Assembly (NCBI GenBank): GCA_947472965.1
Contig: CANJEF010000070.1
Coordinates: 1-6,680 of the forward strand
Reading direction: 5' to 3'
Source of the DNA: Sphingobacteriales bacterium
Lineage (GTDB): Bacteria; Bacteroidota; Bacteroidia; Chitinophagales; Chitinophagaceae
Length of the DNA: 6,680 nucleotides
The position numbers and the translations under genes were made by a program. The notes below the pieces were generated by a model. That model was given only the letters and a program-made list of their open reading frames with translations, was not told the origin of the DNA and ran no database searches. Of the stretch, positions 1 through 5,902 are shown piece after piece (position 1 is the stretch's first letter; each line of letters opens with the position of its first letter).

Positions 1-1483
1 AAATTGGGAAGCGTTTATGTTTTGATTCTTCTTCCCACTTTGTTTTTGCAGCTTCAAGCTCTTCTTGCAAACGCTTTTCGTTATCGCGTAAACTTGCGGC
101 TTCTTCAAAGCGCTGGCTCTTTACCACTTTATTTTTTTCAAGTTTAATATCTTCAATCTTTTTTTCAAGATCTATGATCTCTTCAGGGACATTGATGTTC
201 TTCAGGTGTACCCTTGCACCTACTTCATCCAATACATCAATTGCTTTATCTGGCAACAACCTGTCGGTCATATAACGATCACTTAATTTCACACAAGATT
301 CAATAGCATCATCTGCATAATCAACATTGTGGTATTCTTCGTATCGCGATTTGATATTATTTAGTATCTGGATTGTTTCATCAACAGAAGGTGGCTCAAC
401 CATTACCTTTTGAAACCTTCTATCCAAGGCACCATCTTTTTCGATGTGCATTCTATATTCATCCAGCGTTGACGCTCCGATACATTGTAGCTCACCTCTT
501 GATAATGCGGGTTTGAAAATATTGGAGGCATCTAATGATCCGCTTGCACCACCTGCACCTACGATGGTATGCATCTCGTCAATAAAAAGAATAACATCCC
601 TGTTTTTTTCGAGCTCTGTCATGATGGCCTTCATTCGCTCTTCAAATTGTCCACGGTATTTTGTACCCGCAACAAGTGCAGCGAGATCCAGTGATACCAC
701 GCGCTTATCGAACAACACACGTGAAACCTTACGCTGAACAATTCTTAGTGCAAGTCCTTCTACAATAGCAGTCTTACCCACTCCAGGTTCGCCGATTAGG
801 ATAGGGTTATTCTTTTTTCTTCTTGAAAGAATTTGTGATACACGCTCAATCTCTTTTTCTCTTCCAACAATTGGGTCGAGCGTTCCAGATTCAGCAAGTT
901 TGGTTACATCTCTGCCGAAATTGTCCAATACAGGAGTCTTGCTTTTACCAGCAGCTTGTGTTTGTTTGGGTTTTTGTTGACCCGGTTTTCTTTCCTCATC
1001 AAATTCCTCTTCGGGTTCGTCGGAGAATTCGCTTTTCACGTCATTGCTTTTTACAGAGCCCAATTCATTTCTGAAAAGGTCGTAATCCACATCGAATTGA
1101 TTAAGTATTTGTGTTGCGATGTTCTCCTTATTCTTAAGAATGGAAAGTAAAAGATGTTCTGTTTCGACAGTAGGACTTTTAAGAGTCTTTGCTTCTAGAA
1201 CAGTAACGCGAATTACTTTTTCTGCCTGCCGGGTTAGAGGAAGGCTGTTGATATTCTGGATGTTCTTCCCTGATTTATCTTTCACTGCCATTTCAACTTC
1301 TTTTCTCAATTCATAGAGATCCACGTTAAGAGCCTGCAATACTTTCAATGCAGTATTCTCTCCTTCACGAATTACGCCAAGCAAGAGATGTTCCGTACCT
1401 ATGAAATCATTGCCCAGTCGAAGGGCTTCCTCACGGCTGTAAGAAATGATCTCCTTTACCTGTGCTGAAAAATTATTATCCAT
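1..1483 (-). CDS. clpC: ClpC-type AAA+ unfoldase, ATP-binding subunit of the Clp protease (N-terminal 494 residues, 3' end outside window)
   Basis: This gene encodes the HSP100 unfoldase that uses ATP to thread substrate proteins into the ClpP peptidase in the cytoplasm. The translated N-terminus (MDNNFSAQVKEIISYSREEA) is a typical Clp N-domain with two repeats over about residues 1-145, including the motif FIGTEHLLLG. An acidic, Lys/Gln-rich linker follows at about 150-190. The first AAA+ module shows Walker A GEPGVGKT at 231-238, Walker B with D302-E303 in VILFIDE, and a probable arginine finger in ALDRRF (R355/R356). A UVR-like segment (VVKSQRFEEAASLRD, from residue 453) lies in the middle region and distinguishes ClpC from ClpA and ClpB. 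The start ATG at 1481-1483 fits the family N-terminus exactly. The second AAA+ module and ClpP-binding loop must lie left of the window. The gene diverges from the STAS-rnz pair. The identification is very secure. Confidence 0.96.
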   Translation of the reverse strand, partial: MDNNFSAQVKEIISYSREEALRLGNDFIGTEHLLLGVIREGENTALKVLQALNVDLYELRKEVEMAVKDKSGKNIQNINSLPLTRQAEKVIRVTVLEAKTLKSPTVETEHLLLSILKNKENIATQILNQFDVDYDLFRNELGSVKSNDVKSEFSDEPEEEFDEERKPGQQKPKQTQAAGKSKTPVLDNFGRDVTKLAESGTLDPIVGREKEIERVSQILSRRKKNNPILIGEPGVGKTAIVEGLALRIVQRKVSRVLFDKRVVSLDLAALVAGTKYRGQFEERMKAIMTELEKNRDVILFIDEMHTIVGAGGASGSLDASNIFKPALSRGELQCIGASTLDEYRMHIEKDGALDRRFQKVMVEPPSVDETIQILNNIKSRYEEYHNVDYADDAIESCVKLSDRYMTDRLLPDKAIDVLDEVGARVHLKNINVPEEIIDLEKKIEDIKLEKNKVVKSQRFEEAASLRDNEKRLQEELEAAKTKWEEESKHKRFPI

Positions 1484-1603
1484 AGAAGCTGAATTTTAAA
1501 GATGTGTAGCAATACAATGATAACGAATAATTCTGATTTGATATTCTGATATTGCTCAGGTTTATTGCAAATTCAGAGAATTAACCAGTCTTAAACATTT
1601 TGG

Positions 1604-1611
1604 TATCTTCG
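1604..1611 (+). promoter_or_regulatory. Probable Bacteroidota -7 promoter element for the STAS-rnz operon
   Basis: TATCTTCG lies 37 bases before the ATG at 1649 and matches the Bacteroidota -7 form TAnnTTTG with one change; the same octamer lies in front of the tRNA unit in this window. No good TTTG -33 box is visible at the expected distance (around 1580 the sequence reads TTAA), so the call rests on the -7 element alone. The rest of the 165-base clpC/STAS intergenic region is AT-rich; the only hint of a clpC promoter is a weak CAATGATA (1515-1522, read as TATCATTG on the minus strand). Confidence 0.45.
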
Positions 1612-1648
1612 CAGCGTAAAAACTTGAATTTTAAACCAATTTCACTGA

Positions 1649-2026
1649 ATGAACTTCAAAATTGATACCAAAGATGCCTTTCATGTCATTTCCCTCACCA
1701 CTACCGGATTTACTGCAAAATTGGCAGAAGAATTGTTAGGGGAAGTAGCAAAAAGACAAAATGAAAACAGAAAAAGCCTTGTGCTTAATTTAGGCCAAAT
1801 TGCTTCAATTGAAAATGAGGCAATTCAAGTCCTGGAAGAATTATATGAAAAAACACTTAATGAGAAAAAGTCATTTGTATTGTGTTGTATGGCACCCGAA
1901 ATAAAAACAGCTTTCGCTAAAATGAATTTACTGGAAAAAATAAACCATACCCCAACTGAATCAGAGGCCTGGGATATTATCCAAATGGAAGAGATAGAAC
2001 GTGAATTGGACATCGACACTGAATAA
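1649..2026 (+). CDS. Small STAS-domain protein (anti-sigma factor antagonist-like)
   Basis: The 125-residue product resembles a single STAS domain, the fold of anti-anti-sigma factors such as SpoIIAA and RsbV. The pattern is an N-terminal beta pair (FKIDTKDAFHVISL), a helix, the strand SLVLNLGQIASIE (43-55), the helix following it, the strand KSFVLCC (74-80), then a helix with MAPEIKTAFAKMNLLEKI, which resembles the common 'spevr..l...gl...f' ending. The C-terminal 20 residues form an acidic tail. In the family the phosphorylatable Ser follows an Asp at the end of the third strand (DS); here the corresponding residues appear to be E55-N56, so phosphoregulation in the usual way looks unlikely. 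No anti-sigma kinase is next to it. It lies 18 bases before rnz, implying co-transcription. The fold assignment is from pattern only; a specific role is unknown. Confidence 0.75.
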   Translation: MNFKIDTKDAFHVISLTTTGFTAKLAEELLGEVAKRQNENRKSLVLNLGQIASIENEAIQVLEELYEKTLNEKKSFVLCCMAPEIKTAFAKMNLLEKINHTPTESEAWDIIQMEEIERELDIDTE

Positions 2027-2044
2027 GAAGCCCCAAAATTATTT

Positions 2045-2965
2045 ATGCTAGCCCTTACCATCCTTGGAAACAATTCTGCTCTGTCAATGCATAATCGGCA
2101 TCAAACTGCACAGATCTTAACCACCAGTGACCAGCTTTTTCTAATCGATTGCGGAGAATCCACACAAATTCAGATGCAACGATACCAAATTCGAAAAAGT
2201 AAGATCAACCATATTTTCATTTCGCATTTACATGGAGACCATTACTTTGGATTGCCGGGGTTGTTGAATTCTTATGGGCTAACAAATAGAAAAGAAGCAC
2301 TGCATCTCTATGCTCCTCCCCAATTGATGGATTTAATTGAGCTGATCCTCAAATTATCCGATTCAACATTAGGATATGAACTCGTTTTTCATCCACTTAC
2401 AACAGCAGAAATAATTTTAGAATTACCAGGTATTACAGTCTCCTGTTTCCCTGTTTCCCACAGGATTCCATGCTGGGGGTTTTTATTCAAGGAAAAAATA
2501 AAACCTAGAAAAATCAATATGGAAATGGTGAATTTTTACCATATTAATAAGAACCTAATGCCGGAAATGAAGAGCGGTAAGGATGTATTAAATGAGTTTG
2601 GAGAATTGATTTCAAATGAAAAAATCACCAGTGAAGGGGCTTCTCCGTGCTCCTACGCATATTGTGCAGATACACTATATGACGAAAGCATCATTCCATT
2701 TATTAAAGAAGCTGACCTGGTCTACCATGAAACAACTTACCTGGATGGGGAAAGGGAAAAGGCTTTTCAGCGTTTTCATTCTACAGGCATTCAAGCGGCA
2801 ACGATAGCGATGAAAGCAAATGCAAGAAGGCTGTTAATCGGTCATTTTAGCAGCAAATATGAAAATCTGGAGCTCTTTGAAGTTGAAGCAAAATCAATAT
2901 TTAAAAATGCATCTGTTTCTGTTGAAGGAACAACCTATCTAATCAACCCAAGCGTTAAACAGTAG
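2045..2965 (+). CDS. rnz: Ribonuclease Z (tRNA 3' processing endonuclease)
   Basis: RNase Z is a zinc-dependent metallo-beta-lactamase-fold endonuclease that cuts tRNA precursors just after the discriminator base so that CCA can be added. The 306-residue product has the usual short-form length and begins with the family strand LTILGNNSAL. The zinc ligands are all visible: H61, H63, D65 and H66 in HLHGDH, H139 in PVSHRIPCWGF, D209 in YCADT, and H267 in IGHFSSKY. FLIDCGE and VYHETTYL are also characteristic. The segment after KIKPRKIN (about 155-190) corresponds to the region carrying the flexible tRNA-binding arm. The ATG at 2045 fits the family N-terminus. It follows the STAS gene by 18 bases, and its last 11 bases overlap the 3' end of the convergent dapA, leaving no room for a separate terminator. 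The tRNA-Asp in this window lacks an encoded CCA and would be a natural substrate. Confidence 0.96.
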   Translation: MLALTILGNNSALSMHNRHQTAQILTTSDQLFLIDCGESTQIQMQRYQIRKSKINHIFISHLHGDHYFGLPGLLNSYGLTNRKEALHLYAPPQLMDLIELILKLSDSTLGYELVFHPLTTAEIILELPGITVSCFPVSHRIPCWGFLFKEKIKPRKINMEMVNFYHINKNLMPEMKSGKDVLNEFGELISNEKITSEGASPCSYAYCADTLYDESIIPFIKEADLVYHETTYLDGEREKAFQRFHSTGIQAATIAMKANARRLLIGHFSSKYENLELFEVEAKSIFKNASVSVEGTTYLINPSVKQ

Positions 2966-3839
2966 TCAACAGCCCAATAATTTTTTGTTTCAACTCAGCC
3001 CCTACTGACACAACGGGTAAGCGAAAAGATTCTTTTACAATTCCCATTTCAGATAGAAATGATTTTATACCACTAGGACTTCCTTCTACAAATAATGTAT
3101 TGATGATTGGGAGCATTTTCTCGTGTATTGTCCTTGCTTCGCTAAATTTACCTTCAAGACAAAGTTTTACCATTTCAGAAAACTGCTTGGGATAAGCATT
3201 AGCGACTACTGAGATGACACCAATTGCACCACAAGCAATCAACGGCAGTGTAAGTCCGTCATCACCTGAAATCACTTCGAATCCATCGGGCTTTTCACTT
3301 ATTATCTGCATGATTTGCTCAATATTACCGGATGCTTCTTTGGTGGCTATTATATTTTTACATTCTCTTGCAATTCTAATGGTATTAGCTACGCTGATAT
3401 TCATTCCAGTTCTACCAGGCACGTTATAAATTATTACCGGTAGTGGCGCTGCTTCTGAAATGGCCTTATAATGCTGGAAAATACCTTCGGCATTGGGTTT
3501 GTTGTAGTAGGGGCTAACAGATAGAATAGCACTATAACCTGAAAGGTCCAGTTCATTGAAAGATTCAATAACGGCAGCTGTATGATTACCGCCAATTCCT
3601 GCAACAAGTTTAACCCTGTTGTTATTGAAATTATTCACCAGCTGAAGCACCCTCTTCTTTTCATCTTTAGAAAGTGTTGCCGCTTCTCCCGTTGTTCCGA
3701 GTACAACCAGATAATCAACTCCTCCATTAACAAGGTGATTTACCAATTTTTCGAGTGCAATTATATCAAGCTCGCCATTTTCAAGAAAAGGGGTAACGAT
3801 GGCAACCCCTGTTCCTGAAAGAAAATGTTTTGTTATCAT
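2955..3839 (-). CDS. dapA: 4-hydroxy-tetrahydrodipicolinate synthase (DHDPS)
   Basis: DapA condenses pyruvate with aspartate semialdehyde in the first step of the lysine/meso-diaminopimelate branch, supplying lysine and peptidoglycan cross-link residues. The 294-residue TIM-barrel protein has the family length. Visible active-site residues are T49-T50 in GTTGE, Y112 in SPYYNKP, Y138 and R143 in YNVPGRTG, and the Schiff-base lysine K167 in KEASG; SGDDGLTLP follows at 191-199. I chose the ATG at 3837-3839 (MITKHFLSGTGVAIVTPF) because family homology begins there; the frame stays open upstream into accA, but that extension is not family-like. It lies 13 bases after accA on the same strand, indicating an operon. 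At positions corresponding to the E. coli lysine-feedback residues H53, H56 and E84 the protein has K58, K61 and A89, so weak or absent lysine inhibition is inferred. Confidence 0.96.
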   Translation of the reverse strand: MITKHFLSGTGVAIVTPFLENGELDIIALEKLVNHLVNGGVDYLVVLGTTGEAATLSKDEKKRVLQLVNNFNNNRVKLVAGIGGNHTAAVIESFNELDLSGYSAILSVSPYYNKPNAEGIFQHYKAISEAAPLPVIIYNVPGRTGMNISVANTIRIARECKNIIATKEASGNIEQIMQIISEKPDGFEVISGDDGLTLPLIACGAIGVISVVANAYPKQFSEMVKLCLEGKFSEARTIHEKMLPIINTLFVEGSPSGIKSFLSEMGIVKESFRLPVVSVGAELKQKIIGLLTTV

Positions 3840-3852
3840 GATATTATAAAGT

Positions 3853-4830
3853 TCAAACCTTGTTTTCTTCCCAAAATCCCATCTTGGAGAATTTATCAAT
3901 ACGCTGGTCGATCCTTTTCTCAGGATCCAAGCTCTTGAGTTCCTTAAGGGTGTGAATAATTTTCTCCTTAACCAGTTCTGCTGCTTCATCATAATCCCAA
4001 TGCGCCCCGCCAAGTGGTTCAGGAATGATTCCGTCCACCAACCCAAATTCAAACATATGTTTTGAAGTGAGCTTCAATTCATCAGCTGCTTTTTCCTTGT
4101 GATCCCAACTTCGCCACAAAATTGAACTGCAGCTTTCGGGTGAGATAACGGTATACCATGTATTCTCCATCATATATACCCTATCTCCTACCCCAATGCC
4201 CATTGCACCGCCACTGGCACCTTCACCAATAATAATGCATATGACAGGAACTCGAAGTTGAAGCATTTCAAATATATTTCTAGCGATGGCCTCTCCCTGA
4301 CCTCTTTCCTCCGCTTCAATGCCTGGAAAAGCACCGGGGGTGTCCACAAGAGTGATAATCGGTTTATTGAATTTTTCTGCCAATTTCATTAAACGCAAGG
4401 CCTTTCGATAGCCTTCGGGATTTGCCATTCCAAAATTTCTGACTTGCCGCATTTTGGTATTGTTACCCTTTTGCTGGCCAAGTATCATGACTGTTTGACC
4501 ATCAATTTGTCCAAACCCACCCACAATTGCTTTATCATCCTTGAAATTTCGGTCACCATGAAGCTCAACAAAATTAGTACACATGCGCTCTATATAAGAG
4601 AGCGTATAAGGCCTATCGGGGTGACGACTAAGCTGCACCCGCTGCCAACTAGAGAGGTTTTGGTTAATGTCATGCTTCTTTTCCATGACCTTTTCTTCCA
4701 ACTGCCGAATTGATTCAGAAAGGTCCAATTTGTTTTTAGAAGCAGTAGCTTTCAACTGTTCGATTTGATCATAGAGATCCTTAATAGGCTTCTCGAAATC
4801 AATATATTGTCGTGCAATTATTTCAGACAT
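3853..4830 (-). CDS. accA: Acetyl-CoA carboxylase carboxyltransferase subunit alpha
   Basis: AccA pairs with AccD to form the carboxyltransferase that moves the carboxyl group from carboxybiotin on AccB to acetyl-CoA, giving malonyl-CoA for fatty acid synthesis. The 325-residue product has the normal length. A helical N-terminal region with FEKPIKDLYDQIEQL leads into SRHPDRPYTLSYIE (about 68-81) and ELHGDRNFKDD. The crotonase-like core carries LVDTPGAFPGIEAEERGQG (161-179) and the hallmark GEGASGGAMGIGVGDRVYM (202-220), then ISPESCSSILWR (229-240). The start ATG at 4828-4830 gives a typical MSEIIARQYIDFEKP N-terminus. The gene is first in a probable accA-dapA operon and has a good Bacteroidota promoter 28 bases upstream. 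No accD is visible nearby, so the two carboxyltransferase subunits are unlinked within this window. Confidence 0.97.
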   Translation of the reverse strand: MSEIIARQYIDFEKPIKDLYDQIEQLKATASKNKLDLSESIRQLEEKVMEKKHDINQNLSSWQRVQLSRHPDRPYTLSYIERMCTNFVELHGDRNFKDDKAIVGGFGQIDGQTVMILGQQKGNNTKMRQVRNFGMANPEGYRKALRLMKLAEKFNKPIITLVDTPGAFPGIEAEERGQGEAIARNIFEMLQLRVPVICIIIGEGASGGAMGIGVGDRVYMMENTWYTVISPESCSSILWRSWDHKEKAADELKLTSKHMFEFGLVDGIIPEPLGGAHWDYDEAAELVKEKIIHTLKELKSLDPEKRIDQRIDKFSKMGFWEENKV

Positions 4831-4857
4831 GCGTTCAAGTTATATTACTTAGGTGGT

Positions 4858-4888
4858 CAAAGGTACAAATTGATGATTTTTTTATCAA
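4858..4888 (-). promoter_or_regulatory. Bacteroidota sigma-A-type promoter for accA-dapA
   Basis: Read on the minus strand, TTG (4886-4888) is followed after 20 bases by TACCTTTG (4858-4865), a full match to the -7 consensus TAnnTTTG. Transcription would begin a few bases further on, giving a leader of about 20 bases before the accA ATG. The -33 box lies one base from the -33 box of the divergent tRNA promoter. Confidence 0.72.
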
Positions 4889-4889
4889 T

Positions 4890-4922
4890 TTTGGGACATA
4901 AAAGATAAAATTACTATCTTCG
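4890..4922 (+). promoter_or_regulatory. Bacteroidota sigma-A-type promoter for the tRNA-Asp unit
   Basis: TTTG (4890-4893), a 21-base spacer and TATCTTCG (4915-4922) form a near-consensus Bacteroidota promoter. Transcription would start around 4927-4930, about 30 bases before the broken tRNA copy and about 120 before the intact tRNA-Asp. No other credible promoter lies between the two copies: TAAATTTG at 5043-5050 has the right letters but would start transcription inside the mature tRNA. Confidence 0.7.
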
Positions 4923-4955
4923 CTGCCCCGAAACAAAAACATCAACATGTTTCGT

Positions 4956-5087
4956 TTTGGATCGGTAGTTCAGTTGGTTAGAATGCCGCCCTGTCATCTC
5001 ACCTAAGGCGAGACGGGTTCGACAAAAAATAGTTCTTTATGATAAATTTGGATCGGTAGTTCAGTTGGTTAGAATGCCGCCCTGTCA
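4956..5087 (+). repeat. Direct repeat of 41 bases (4956-4996 and 5047-5087), 91 bases apart
   Basis: The two blocks are identical, from TTT before the tRNA through the base just 3' of the anticodon. Identity is lost abruptly at 4997/5088. A second, 9-base block, CGGGTTCGA, is shared at 5014-5022 and 5100-5108, shifted by 5 bases relative to the first. This is a partial duplication of tRNA-Asp. Confidence 0.93.
4959..5022 (+). pseudogene. Broken tRNA-Asp copy (5' half intact, 3' half replaced or deleted)
   Basis: This copy matches the intact tRNA-Asp exactly through the acceptor 5' strand (GGATCGG), the D arm, the 5' anticodon stem and the GTC anticodon (4993-4995) plus the next A. The following 12 bases of the intact copy (3' anticodon stem and variable region) are replaced by 17 different bases (4997-5013). 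These can form a short hairpin, TCTCACC-TAA-GGCGAGA, with one mismatch. The T-arm start CGGGTTCGA then reappears, but the 15 bases holding the T-stem 3' strand, acceptor 3' strand and discriminator are absent, and the sequence continues CAAAA, as it does directly after the intact tRNA. It cannot fold into a normal cloverleaf and should not be aminoacylated. It probably lies within the leader of the same transcript as the intact tRNA. Decay of a duplicate is the simplest reading; a functional tRNA-like RNA is possible but unsupported. Confidence 0.85.
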
Positions 5088-5123
5088 CGGCGGAGGTCGC
5101 GGGTTCGAGTCCCGTCCGGTCCG
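5050..5123 (+). tRNA. tRNA-Asp (anticodon GTC)
   Basis: The 74 bases fold as a full cloverleaf. The acceptor stem is GGATCGG/CCGGTCC with one G-T pair. The D stem is GTTC/GAAT. The anticodon stem is CCGCC/GGCGG with loop CTGTCAC and anticodon GTC at 5084-5086. The variable loop is five bases, and the T arm is GCGGG-TTCGAGT-CCCGT. The discriminator is G at 5123, as expected for tRNA-Asp identity. The next bases are CAAAA, so no CCA is encoded and maturation needs RNase Z and the CCA-adding enzyme. A strong terminator follows at once. The gene probably shares the promoter at 4890-4922 with the broken copy upstream. Confidence 0.97.
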
Positions 5124-5124
5124 C

Positions 5125-5153
5125 AAAAGCCCTTCATAAACGAAGGGCTTTTT
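5125..5153 (+). terminator. Rho-independent terminator of the tRNA-Asp unit
   Basis: AAAAGCCCTTC (5125-5135) and GAAGGGCTTTT (5142-5152) form a perfect 11-base-pair stem with the six-base loop ATAAAC; the T run (5149-5153) follows the GC-rich core directly. It starts two bases after the tRNA discriminator. Because the stem is flanked by A and T runs it could also act on the minus strand, although no minus-strand gene is visible to its right. From 5154 to 5245 I see no gene, RNA or convincing promoter. Confidence 0.92.
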
Positions 5154-5245
5154 GCATTAGATCCCATGACTAGGCATCAACGACTTTCCCATACAACATC
5201 TTAAGAAATTTTGAGCTAAATTGAAATAGTTTTTAGCCATTGCCA

Positions 5246-5902
5246 ATGGATGAACAAATCAAAATATCAGTAATACTATCATTTTACAACACAGAAATTG
5301 CTTTACTCAAAAGAGCGATTGATTCTGTTATCAAGCAACGTTTTAAAGGATTTGAACTTCTTATTGTTAACGATGGCAGTGAAATAAACATTGAGCCGGC
5401 ATTGAAGTCTTACTTATCCAATACGACTTTAAGCATAAAATACTTTTCCCATGAAAACATTGGGCAGTCTTTTTCGATAAATGAATTGGTGCCAATGTGC
5501 CAAGGAGAATACATAACAATCCTAGACGCAGATGATGAATACAAGCCAAATCACCTGAGCGCCTGTTTAAATGAGATGCAACACGCAGATTTAATTGCAT
5601 CGAATGCAGAAATTATTGTTGATACCCCTGATGATTACTTTGTAATTGACAAATACAACAAAGAAAAGAAAATTCACGTTGATGAATGCATCCTTTTTGC
5701 TACACTATTCGGCAAAAAAGAAATATTCAAAAAACACCAATTTAAAAAAATGTACTCCGCTGATTCCGAATTTTTCGATGCAGTTTCCAAAGAATTCATT
5801 GTTAAAAAAGTGAACCTCAGAACCTATATATACTACAGAAATAACCCCAATAGCATCTGTTCAAATTATAAAAACGAACAGACCAAGGTGACCAGCAAAT
5901 GA
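5246..5902 (+). CDS. Short family-2 (GT-A fold) glycosyltransferase
   Basis: The 218-residue protein begins with the GT2 pattern ISVILSFYNTE (7-17), then AIDSVIKQRF and LLIVNDGSE (39-46), the nucleotide-sugar binding strand. GEYITILDADDEY (87-99) supplies the DXD-type metal/nucleotide-binding motif (D94, D96, D97), and HENIGQS is typical just before it. Such enzymes transfer sugars from nucleotide-sugar donors to polysaccharide, lipid or protein acceptors; donor and acceptor cannot be read here. No membrane segments are visible, so it is probably cytosolic or peripheral. The C-terminal acceptor region is short and ends in a polar Lys/Asn-rich tail. I place the start at ATG 5246; a TTG at 5240 in frame is less likely. 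Its TGA overlaps the ATG of the ABC ATPase (ATGA), implying translational coupling, although a functional tie is not obvious. Confidence 0.85.
   Translation: MDEQIKISVILSFYNTEIALLKRAIDSVIKQRFKGFELLIVNDGSEINIEPALKSYLSNTTLSIKYFSHENIGQSFSINELVPMCQGEYITILDADDEYKPNHLSACLNEMQHADLIASNAEIIVDTPDDYFVIDKYNKEKKIHVDECILFATLFGKKEIFKKHQFKKMYSADSEFFDAVSKEFIVKKVNLRTYIYYRNNPNSICSNYKNEQTKVTSK

Noticed and set aside
444..1316. Several plus-strand open frames of 64-97 codons opposite clpC
   Set aside because: They are antisense shadows of clpC, whose minus-strand translation is continuous and has all expected motifs.
3840..4052. N-terminal extension of dapA in frame back to 4052
   Set aside because: The extra residues overlap the end of accA in another frame and show no DapA features; homology begins at MITKHFLSG (3839).
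4444..4713. Open frame of 89 codons opposite accA
   Set aside because: It lies wholly inside the well-supported accA gene on the other strand and resembles no protein I recognise.
4937..4952. Inverted repeat AAACAT-CAAC-ATGTTT in the tRNA leader
   Set aside because: Six AT-rich pairs with no T run; too weak to call a terminator or regulatory structure, though it might be part of a leader fold.
5043..5050. TAAATTTG as a -7 promoter element for the intact tRNA-Asp
   Set aside because: It matches the consensus, but its last base is the first base of the tRNA, so transcription would start inside the mature tRNA.
4956..5087. CRISPR-like or phage att repeat pair
   Set aside because: Only two copies, both tRNA-derived; there is no array, no integrase or cas gene in the window, and the 3' tRNA end normally rebuilt by integration is missing from the broken copy.
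5210..5234. TTTG ... TAGTTTTT as a promoter for the glycosyltransferase
   Set aside because: The spacing is only 13 bases against the expected 19-21 and the -7 box has a mismatch.
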